Below, in pieces: positions 56,436-64,000 of a stretch of DNA of 64,000 nucleotides. A program made the position numbers and the translations under genes. Source of the stretch: Acetoanaerobium sticklandii (lineage in GTDB: Bacteria > Bacillota > Clostridia > Peptostreptococcales > Filifactoraceae); the NCBI RefSeq assembly GCF_000196455.1, contig NC_014614.1, positions 2,030,001-2,094,000 on the forward strand, in the 5' to 3' direction. The first letter of the stretch is position 1. Every line of letters starts with the position of its first letter. Under the pieces are notes generated by a model. That model ran no database searches, had not been told where the DNA came from, and worked only from the letters and a program-made list of their open reading frames with translations.

Positions 56436-56714
56436 ATGAAAAATAAACTAAAACACGCAATTATAAGATTTATACTATACTTAGTCATCATTCTTTCTCT
56501 GTTTGCCATTGTATTTTCAATATCATTTTATACCTCCTATAAAATGTTTTTTGTCCCTCATAACGATGTTCATCTTAATGGAGCAAAAAATCTTTTAAAA
56601 GAGCTTCCTTTACTTCCAAAAGAATCAGATGAACCTTCAAGTGACAAAATACAAAATTACACAGAAAATCCAGATGAGGCGCAGGTTGCTCCTGAGTATA
56701 TTATAAATCCATAA
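56436..56714 (+). CDS. Small single-span membrane-anchored protein
   Basis: This 92-residue protein has a basic N-terminus, one long hydrophobic helix (about residues 10-30) and a mostly polar extracytoplasmic tail ending in Pro/Glu/Asn-rich sequence. No family is recognised. TATAAT at 56413-56418 and GGTGG before the ATG support expression, and a strong terminator follows. It is divergent from glpP and convergent with corA. Confidence 0.6.
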   Translation: MKNKLKHAIIRFILYLVIILSLFAIVFSISFYTSYKMFFVPHNDVHLNGAKNLLKELPLLPKESDEPSSDKIQNYTENPDEAQVAPEYIINP

Positions 56715-56715
56715 T

Positions 56716-56767
56716 AAAAGACAGTGTATATTTTCGGATGATAGATCCTTAGTTTACACTGTCTTTT
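56716..56767. terminator. Bidirectional terminator before corA
   Basis: AAAAGACAGTGTA and TACACTGTCTTTT form a perfect 13-bp stem with a 26-base loop between two convergent genes, with A and T runs usable on both strands. Confidence 0.85.
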
Positions 56768-56774
56768 ATTGCTA

Positions 56775-57707
56775 TTAAAACAACTGCTTTTTCACCATAA
56801 CTAGCGCAGCTAAAAAAGACATCACTGATGCTATAAAAATAATAATCCAAAAGCCCATTGGGTTGGCAGCAAAAGGCACTGGCACGTTCATTCCAAATAA
56901 GCTTGCGATAATAGTTGGTATAGCCATAACTATAGTAATAGATGTAAGCACTTTCATCACTATGTTTAGGTTATTTGAAATCACAGAAGCAAAGGCATCC
57001 ATAGTACCGCTTAGTATATTGCTATAGATATTTGCCATTTCTATAGCCTGTTTGTTTTCTATGATTACATCTTCTAGTAATTCTTTATCATCTGGATACT
57101 TTTTAACTGCATCGAGCCTTAGCATCTTCTCAAACACCATTTCATTTGCTCTTAAGGACGTCGTAAAGTAAACCAAGGATTTTTCTAAAGATAATAGCTG
57201 AATAAGCTCTTTATTCTTCATCGATTTGTGAAGCTCTCTTTCTACTTGGACACTCACTCTATCAATTTGCTTTAGATAAAGCAAGAAATAAGTAGCTACT
57301 TTGTACATGATTTGAAGTATAATTCTAGTTTTTTTGTAAGTATAAAAGCCTTTCATTCGTCCTTTTATAAGGTCAGTAAGAATCTTTACATCTTTAGTAC
57401 ATATGCTTATAATAGCTTCCTTTGCAATAATTATACCTATAGGAATAGTTCCATAAAGCCTACCACTAGGGTCTTCCTGAGGAACTGGGACGTCAATTAT
57501 AAACAGGGTGCTTTCATCCTCAACATCTATACGAGGGCTTTCCTCCTCATCAAGTGCTGCTTTCATGTGGCTCTCATCTACGTTGTATCTGAGCCTTACG
57601 GTTTCTATTTCCTCTGGGGTAGGACTAACCATATATATCCATGCGCCATCTTCCATTTCATCTATCTCGCCAGTCACATCATCTATAGTTTTAAAAATTC
57701 TAAGCAT
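56775..57707 (-). CDS. corA: CorA-family magnesium/divalent-cation channel
   Basis: This 310-residue protein has a large cytoplasmic N-terminal domain and two C-terminal transmembrane helices. The pore signature is LFGMNVPVPF, the GMN selectivity motif of CorA, following helix 1 (LTSITIVMAIPTIIAS). It probably mediates Mg2+ (or Co2+/Ni2+) uptake as a pentamer. AAAGGAG precedes the ATG. It is downstream of a HAD phosphatase gene with a 21-base gap and may be cotranscribed. Confidence 0.92.
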   Translation of the reverse strand: MLRIFKTIDDVTGEIDEMEDGAWIYMVSPTPEEIETVRLRYNVDESHMKAALDEEESPRIDVEDESTLFIIDVPVPQEDPSGRLYGTIPIGIIIAKEAIISICTKDVKILTDLIKGRMKGFYTYKKTRIILQIMYKVATYFLLYLKQIDRVSVQVERELHKSMKNKELIQLLSLEKSLVYFTTSLRANEMVFEKMLRLDAVKKYPDDKELLEDVIIENKQAIEMANIYSNILSGTMDAFASVISNNLNIVMKVLTSITIVMAIPTIIASLFGMNVPVPFAANPMGFWIIIFIASVMSFLAALVMVKKQLF

Positions 57708-57728
57708 CAGCGCACTCCTTTCTAGTTC

Positions 57729-58202
57729 TTACATTCTAAGTGTAGCCTTGATTCTATGTGGATTTAATAATAAATCAATCGCATCGTCGATATTATTAGT
57801 TATGATATCCGCTGCAAAAATAGCTTTTACTGCGCATCCCTCATCTCCTATTACTGCAACAGATAATATGCTTTCCTCAAACATCTCTACATCGTTGTTT
57901 CCATTTCCTATAGTCATAGTCAGCTTTGAATCTATGTTATTCACGATTTCTCTTTTGCTAAGAGCTGCGTTATCCACATCAAAAATCTCTAAAGTAACAG
58001 GCATATCCTTGCACTGCTCAGCAGCCTGATGATAAGTATCTGCCGTCAAAATATATACGTTTATTCCCATCTCATGTACTCTTTGGATTTTTTCTCTAAT
58101 GCCATTTTTAATGTTGCCATCATAGGCTATCGTACCATTAAAATCAAGTACAAGATTTTCTATATTCATCTTCCCTTTACCTGGAATGTCTATACTTACC
58201 AT
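57729..58202 (-). CDS. HAD-superfamily phosphatase (soluble P-type ATPase-like)
   Basis: This 157-residue HAD protein has motif I VLDFNGTIAYDG (nucleophile D, with N replacing the second D of DxD), motif II ILTADT and motif IV GNGNNDVEMF. It lacks a cap domain and membrane segments, matching the small 'soluble P-type ATPase' phosphatases related to the P-domain of ion pumps. The second catalytic Asp being Asn is usual in that group. Substrate unknown. AAGGAGGAG precedes the ATG. Confidence 0.82.
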   Translation of the reverse strand: MVSIDIPGKGKMNIENLVLDFNGTIAYDGNIKNGIREKIQRVHEMGINVYILTADTYHQAAEQCKDMPVTLEIFDVDNAALSKREIVNNIDSKLTMTIGNGNNDVEMFEESILSVAVIGDEGCAVKAIFAADIITNNIDDAIDLLLNPHRIKATLRM

Positions 58203-58246
58203 AAATAACTCCTCCTTAATTCATCTCAAATCTATTACAAATCGTA

Positions 58247-59167
58247 CTAACTCCTATTATTTAACCAATCAATCAGGTGCTCTATTACTTCATCCTTATT
58301 GATTTCATTGAGCATCTCATGTCTTGCTCCTTCATAGAGTCTGAGAGTAACATCCTCTATGCCTAGTTTGTCTTTGTAAAGACTATACATATATTTTACC
58401 CCATCACTATAATTTCCAACAGGGTCTTCTTCCCCTGAGAATAAATATATCTTAAGTGACTTAGGAATAGCTTTCATATTTGCTTCATTAAAATTTTCTA
58501 TTATCCCTCTAAACATATAGTAATATGCTGAAGAAGTAAAGATAAAACCCAAATCTGCTTTACTTGCGAAATCTTCTCCTACTTTGTTGTCTCTAGATAA
58601 CCACTCAGCCCCAGTAATAACCTTATCTATTCTTTTATTAAATAGCTTTTTAGTGGTCTTTTCTATATAATAAGCCTTTCTTTTCGGTCCAAAAATGCTC
58701 ATAGAAATTCTAGCAAGCCTTGCTCCTGCTCTACTTGATGCTACTTGGTCAAATCCTCCCGTCCCAGAAAAAATAGCACCTGAAAGAAGATTCGCATAAA
58801 GCTGAACATATCTTACGCTCAAAAAAGAGCCCATAGAATGTCCCAGCAAAAATATCGGCAGATTTGGATGCTGTTTCACAATAATATCAGTGAGGCTTTT
58901 CATATCTCTCACCATAAGTAAAAATCCATCACCCTTGCCCATATATCCATACTCCATAGCTGCTGTTTTGCCATGCCCTCTATGGTCATTTGCATAAACT
59001 ACATATCCATTTTGTGCTAATTTTTCAGCTACATAACTATATCTTAGAGCCTTCTCGCACATTCCATGAGCTATCTGGATAACTCCTTTTGGTTTTTCAG
59101 GAACCCAGCTATAATAGTATACCTTGATGTCTCCTTGACTATCAAAATAGCCTTCACTAAACTTCAT
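58247..59167 (-). CDS. Alpha/beta hydrolase, monoacylglycerol lipase/lysophospholipase type
   Basis: This 306-residue serine hydrolase has the oxyanion-hole HG dipeptide (IQIAHGMCEKALRY), the nucleophile elbow LLGHSMGSF (Ser near residue 112) and a late acidic residue and histidine in LFSGEEDPVGNY and YEGARHEMLNE. It belongs to the hydrolase_4 group that deacylates lysophospholipids or monoglycerides. The ATG nine bases after AAGGAGA is chosen; a longer frame has no site. It is divergent from pgeF. Confidence 0.85.
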   Translation of the reverse strand: MKFSEGYFDSQGDIKVYYYSWVPEKPKGVIQIAHGMCEKALRYSYVAEKLAQNGYVVYANDHRGHGKTAAMEYGYMGKGDGFLLMVRDMKSLTDIIVKQHPNLPIFLLGHSMGSFLSVRYVQLYANLLSGAIFSGTGGFDQVASSRAGARLARISMSIFGPKRKAYYIEKTTKKLFNKRIDKVITGAEWLSRDNKVGEDFASKADLGFIFTSSAYYYMFRGIIENFNEANMKAIPKSLKIYLFSGEEDPVGNYSDGVKYMYSLYKDKLGIEDVTLRLYEGARHEMLNEINKDEVIEHLIDWLNNRS

Positions 59168-59284
59168 AACACTCAATCTCCTTTTTATAAAGCCAACAAA
59201 CATCATATAAGAATCGATACTCATGCTATGATATGATATACTCAAATTACCATTAAATTAAACAAAATAATCTAGGAGGTAACA

Positions 59285-60055
59285 ATGTCTCTTAAATTTA
59301 TTGCTTCTGAATCATCACGCTATATGCAGTGGGACGAGCTAAGTAACCTCGGAATCAAGCACTGCTTTACAACATATCCAGAAGATATGGGAGTAAAAAC
59401 AAACAATGATAAATCAAACCTAATTCAAAACTATGATAAAGCAAAAGCATTTGCTAAGCTAAACTCAAAGCAAACCTACTTTGCACAGCAAATCCACGAC
59501 AAAAACATAGGAATAATAAACTCCTTAACGGATGGAACTAAATTTTTCCTAGGCAGATATCTAGATAATACAGATGGACTTATAACAAGCATAACTGATA
59601 TTACCTTGATAACTCAGTATGCAGACTGCACACCCATAACCTTGTGGGATACTAAAAATAAAGTTTTAGCTTCTGTTCACTCAGGCTGGAAAGGCACATC
59701 ACTAAAAATAATCGAATCAGCAATAACTGATATGATTTCAAACTATGATTCAAAGCCATCAGATATTCACTGCTTTATCTGGCCATCTATAGGATATGAT
59801 GATTTTGAGGTAGATGAGGATGTAGCTAAAATATTTCGTAATGCATTTAGTTTTGCTGATGAAGTAATCTCTAAAAAAGCTAACAAATATCATATTGATT
59901 TGGTATCTATAATTCAAAGAGTTGCCCTTGATAACAACCTCTTAAAAGAGCATATCTACCTGAGCAACCTATCTACTTTTTCTGATATGAGATTTCATTC
60001 CTACAGAAGAGATAAAGAAAGCTCTGGCAGAATGGCTCTACTTATGGAAATTTAG
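59285..60055 (+). CDS. pgeF: Peptidoglycan editing factor PgeF / YfiH (LACC1-like) family
   Basis: This 256-residue member of the DUF152/YfiH family has the landmarks FAQQIHDKN, ADCTPITLWD, VASVHSGWKGT (His-binding triad) and HCFIWPSIGYDDFEV near the active site. E. coli members remove mis-incorporated L-Ser from peptidoglycan precursors, and others act as purine nucleosidases. AGGAGG precedes the ATG. The end overlaps nothing but lies two bases from a small minus-strand gene. Confidence 0.88.
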   Translation: MSLKFIASESSRYMQWDELSNLGIKHCFTTYPEDMGVKTNNDKSNLIQNYDKAKAFAKLNSKQTYFAQQIHDKNIGIINSLTDGTKFFLGRYLDNTDGLITSITDITLITQYADCTPITLWDTKNKVLASVHSGWKGTSLKIIESAITDMISNYDSKPSDIHCFIWPSIGYDDFEVDEDVAKIFRNAFSFADEVISKKANKYHIDLVSIIQRVALDNNLLKEHIYLSNLSTFSDMRFHSYRRDKESSGRMALLMEI

Positions 60056-60056
60056 C

Positions 60057-60215
60057 TTATTCTTTATCAGCTGGAACAACAGCCTTAATTTGCTCTACTA
60101 CTTTCCAGGCATGCTCTAGATTATTTGATTTAATATAATCATCTAGTTGATTTTTTGTTTCAAAATCTAAAGCTACCATATCGTCATCTTTTTCATACTT
60201 TAATTTCCAAGGCAT
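60057..60215 (-). CDS. Small hypothetical protein
   Basis: This short gene encodes 52 residues beginning MPWKLKYEKDDDMVALDF and ending VVPADKE; it looks helical and acidic. AAGGAGAG at the right distance from the ATG supports translation. No family was recognised. It is convergent with pgeF. Confidence 0.55.
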   Translation of the reverse strand: MPWKLKYEKDDDMVALDFETKNQLDDYIKSNNLEHAWKVVEQIKAVVPADKE

Positions 60216-60331
60216 AATTAAGCTCTCCTTTTGCTATAATATAAATGTTATGTATATTTTAACACTTTTAAACTTTTATTCCTATATCATAAACTAAGCA
60301 TTTGAATCTCATTTTGTAATCTCTATGTAAA

Positions 60332-60360
60332 TTGTAATTTTGAAGATTCTGTGTTAATAT
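60332..60360 (+). promoter_or_regulatory. Promoter of tmRNA
   Basis: TTGTAA and TAATAT are separated by 17 bases, so transcription would begin about 20 bases before the mature tmRNA end. Confidence 0.6.
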
Positions 60361-60386
60361 ATCATTAAGATACTACGTTTGCAACC

Positions 60387-60739
60387 GGGGATGTAATGGT
60401 TTCGACGGGGTCTTGAAGGTACGGGTAGCGAGTCGTGTAACTCCTCTTTATCACGTAAAACTATGGGGAACTTAAATTAAACGCAAACGAAAATTACGCT
60501 TTAGCGGCTTAGTTGCTGCTCGTTTTCACCGAGATTCCTACGACTTGGATGAAAACGTCAGATAGTAGGGCACTGCTTTGTGGATATCTGGACATAAAGT
60601 AGAATAATTCAGATGTAGCTGATAGGGAGCTTAGTTGTTGGGGCGCCCAGTAAGCGAAATTCAAATTCAGCAACTACACTCGTAGAAGCTTTTATTGAAT
60701 GGATTTCGGACAGGAGTTCGATTCTCCTCATCTCCACCA
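60387..60739 (+). ncRNA. ssrA: Transfer-messenger RNA Confidence 0.
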
Positions 60740-63700
60740 ATATGAAGAACAAACATAAAGCCTTGCAAATGCAAGGCTTTTGTTATTTTTTTGGAGAAAC
60801 TTCAGTTTTCTTTATTTCATTTAACACATAATCGAGTTCTTTATTTCTTGCGGCTACAATATCCGGTTCGGTTCCCGATTCAAAGTTAGAGCTTCCATCA
60901 TCATTGAATCCGTATGCGCACTGTATCTGATAGATGAATCCACTGTTTGGAAATGGGAAATACAGATATCCGATTCCACCTGTTCCATCTCCAGCTGCAG
61001 GGCTTCCTACAATAGTAGCAAATTTAGTATATTTTACATAATGAGCAAACAAATCCGCTGAAGAAAAACATTTATTATCTATTAGAAGATATATTTTTCC
61101 ATTGAAGCTGTTTTCCTTTTTTGCTTCTATCTTATCCTTTATCTTGAGATAATATTTCAATTTAGAAATATCTTCTTGATTGATATTATCCATGGTTTTT
61201 GGCAGGCTTTGGACTTCTTCAAACTCCAAATTCTCAAATCCTGGCGCACCTTTAGTCGCTTTTCCTTCTAATGCCTCGTCTTTTACAATCTTAGCAATTT
61301 CAGTATCTCTATATCCTACATAAAACTCCATATAAAGATCCGTAGATGTCAATTCACTCATTAAATCATGCCATGGTTCGATTTTGCCCCCAGTATTTCC
61401 TAATATATCTATAATCAAGTAATCGTAATCTTTTATTTCTTCAATAAAATAACTCATAGGTATTTTATAGGAATCGTTTATAGAAAATGTCGGGAATTTT
61501 ATATATGCTGTCTTCCCTTCTTCCAAAATCTTCATTGTCGGAATTCCATTTGCAGAATTAGAAAGCGAAGAAGTAAAAAAATCATTTTTATAATTACTGA
61601 TGCCTGCTGATTTGTTGAGCATTTTATTTAGACTTTCATTTTTTTCTATTGTTATAGTTTCATATCTCATTTTGCGAGATTCAAGTTTCTCAGAATACAA
61701 AGAAGTCTTGTTTGTTAATATTTCTTTAGGCTCCATTAAACGGGTGTGTCTATTTTTATTAGGCAATACATCTTTGGAAACTTCATATAGATTTCTGACT
61801 GTATACTCACCTTTGTTTTTCTTATATAGTTTATTTTTAAAATCCTCAATATCAAAATTGAAAACCCTCTGGTCTACTATATAGTCAGTTCCAGTATTTT
61901 TAATTGCTTCTACCAAAACATCAAGGTCTTCTTTTATCTGGTCAGAAGAAATTTCTTGTACATTCACATCATTAATTCTCATTTCTAACTCTTTATTAGA
62001 AAACAAAAAGGTTGAGGATATAATAATACTAATTATAGTTACAATAATAATTATGTAAAATATGTATTTTTTCTTAATCATATTTTCTCCCCCTATCATT
62101 AATTTTATAAATAATTTGAGTTAGATATTAAAGCAAAAATATATGATACATTCATAGATTCTCTACTCGCTTTTTTAAATACCTCAAGTTCTTTACAAGT
62201 TTCTTTATAAAAGATTATTTTTATAAAAATGCGAGTTAGAAAAAGAGTTCAATTCTCATCATTCATATAATTTATAACTAATTACTATAATTGTTTCTTT
62301 ATAGTAATTTATATACCTATAAAAAATGCTAGACTATATTTAAGTTTTAAAAATCTATTAGTGGAGTTAATTATGATTAAATGGATTATGATGAGTTTGT
62401 CAGCTATTTTGTTTTTTAAAATGTCTATATTATTAATTTCTCCAAAACTGTTTAATAAATTTGCGAATTTATTTGGAGAGAAAACAAAAATACAAAATAA
62501 AAATTTGAAATTTTTTGTATCAATATTAGCTGGTTTACTGTTGGCATTAGGATTATTTTGGGCAGCTCTTTTAACCTCAATTTGATAAAAAAGAAAGTGT
62601 TTTATTATGAATAAACTAATTAAAAAAATTATAGTTATTATTGTTGTTTTTATTGTTTTCTCTAGTATATTTTATTTTTCATATGCAAAACATAAGATAC
62701 GTTCTGATATAGCTTTACATGCTGTTCATAGTTTTCTAAAGAAAACAGATGATTTTCAGTATATTGAAGACTCTTGGTCTGGTAGAGATAAAGTTTGGGG
62801 TGATAGATATACTGCTGGGGTTAAATTTGTTGATGAAGAATCAACAGTATATGATTTCAAATATTTCTGGGAATATCAAAGCATAGTTGGGCCTCCAGAT
62901 ATAATAGTCAATGGTGAATCACCAAAAGATGATATGATCCCAAAACACTTTAAAAATTTTAAAGAAGCTCAGGCTAAATCTTATGAAACAGATGATAACA
63001 AAGATGACATTTTATATAAATATACTTTTGACGATTACTATAAAGAAGTTAAATTAAAAGGCTTGGTTTTAGAAATATTCAATTTAAATTAAATCTAAAA
63101 TAAAAAATCCTGTCGAAAAACAACTCTCTTAAAAATATAACTAATTATGTTTATACAAAACAAAGATAGGAGAATAATTTTATGGTAAATCAAGAAGGCA
63201 TAAAGTTTATTATATTTTTACTTTTTTTTATAATATTAATACCTTTAATTATAAGTTTTATATATATCTATAAAACAACTGATGTTTATTATAAAGCAAA
63301 AAAAATATTAAAAAATAAGGTAGATAATCCTGTGTTAAGAAAAATGATAGTCTTTTGTGTATACATAACTATCCTTTTATTCGCTAGACTTTTACTCAAT
63401 ATAATTTTCAACTTTTTTTGGCATAGTTAATATAGTTTATCTAAAACCATATAGGGTATTTATATATATATAACTTTTTTATAAGTTATTTTTTATGCTT
63501 GCACATTTTGTAGTTTCTTATGTTATAAAAAGGAGGATTACAAATGTCTGAAATTAAATTTCCATCATCAGAGGAAATTAATGTACAGCAGCTAAATAAT
63601 CGACCTGGTAGAGAATATAACAAGATACACTTAAATATATAAACAACCTCGGAGTTACAAGTTTAGGTATAGAAGGCGATATATCCGACCCTAAGTTTTG

Positions 63701-64000
63701 TAAAGCTAGTATCAAAAAAGTAATAGATAAATTTCATCAGATTGATATTTTAGTAAACAACGCTGCTGAGCAACATCCACAAAAAAGTATACTAGATATT
63801 AGCGATGAGCAACTAGAACAAACGTTTAAAACCAATATTTTTTCTATGTTTTATTTAGTAAAAGAAATTCTCCCACACATGAAAGAAGGAAGTAGCATAA
63901 TAAATACTTCATCTATAACTGCATTTGAAGGTAATCCTGTTCTTTTAGATTATTCTTCTACAAAAGGTGCTATTTCTTCATTTACTAGATCTCTTGCTAT

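Overview
The window is AT-rich, densely packed bacterial DNA from an anaerobic low-GC Firmicute of the class Clostridia. The gene set fits an amino-acid-fermenting member of the Peptostreptococcaceae (Acetoanaerobium/Clostridium sticklandii-like). It includes pyruvate:ferredoxin oxidoreductase, indolepyruvate:ferredoxin oxidoreductase, PduL, a GlpP-type glycerol antiterminator, DegS/DegU, and TTG/GTG starts behind strong AGGAGG sites. The genus is an inference. I saw no rRNA, tRNA, insertion sequence or CRISPR array; the only stable RNAs seen are 6S RNA and tmRNA.

Layout. 1-1.8 kb: a pair of M16 peptidase-like genes (YfmH/YfmF type). 2-4 kb: ychF, then an XRE regulator plus membrane protein behind a promoter flanked by two phased operator copies. 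4-10 kb: a zinc-finger membrane protein, a UvrD-type helicase carrying an inserted proofreading-type exonuclease, an MBL hydrolase and PepD. 10-15 kb: PFOR and a pduL-deoC operon. 15-24 kb: an Fe-S flavoprotein with a GAF/SpoIIE phosphatase, hpt, a cobalamin adenosyltransferase, a CobD-like enzyme, a NUDIX hydrolase, an EamA transporter and a class D sortase. 23.6-31 kb: iorAB, a ferritin-like protein, degSU, cheW, a UPF0291 protein, a MocR regulator and a Cys-rich mini-protein. 31.3-36 kb: 6S RNA, a LacI regulator, trmB, ACP, an RluA-type synthase, nadK and a YfcE phosphodiesterase. 36-40 kb: a degenerate GGDEF protein, an exported protein and a CNNM/HlyC protein whose N-terminus is in another frame.

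41.1-48.3 kb is the most unusual block: a tight three-gene operon. It encodes a 1594-residue fusion (HD hydrolase, long helical middle, NadD/TagD-like nucleotidylyltransferase, possible acyltransferase-like segment, phosphoribosyltransferase), a lactate/malate-dehydrogenase-like protein and an Fe-S flavoprotein-like protein. The combination points to nucleotide or NAD-type cofactor chemistry, but no known pathway is recognised.

48.5-50 kb: a PspC-domain protein and a superoxide dismutase with a Fur-like box. 50-56.3 kb: a complete glycerol locus (glpP, glpF, glpK, a GlpA-like dehydrogenase, its NAD(P)/FAD partner and a DUF1667 protein). Hairpin-plus-U-tract leaders precede both glpF and the dehydrogenase, as expected for GlpP antitermination. 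56-60 kb: CorA, a HAD phosphatase, a lipase-like hydrolase, PgeF and tmRNA. The tail after tmRNA looks accessory: an S41 peptidase, a degenerate second copy of the tmRNA 3' end, small membrane or exported proteins, and an SDR gene that has lost its nucleotide-binding segment.
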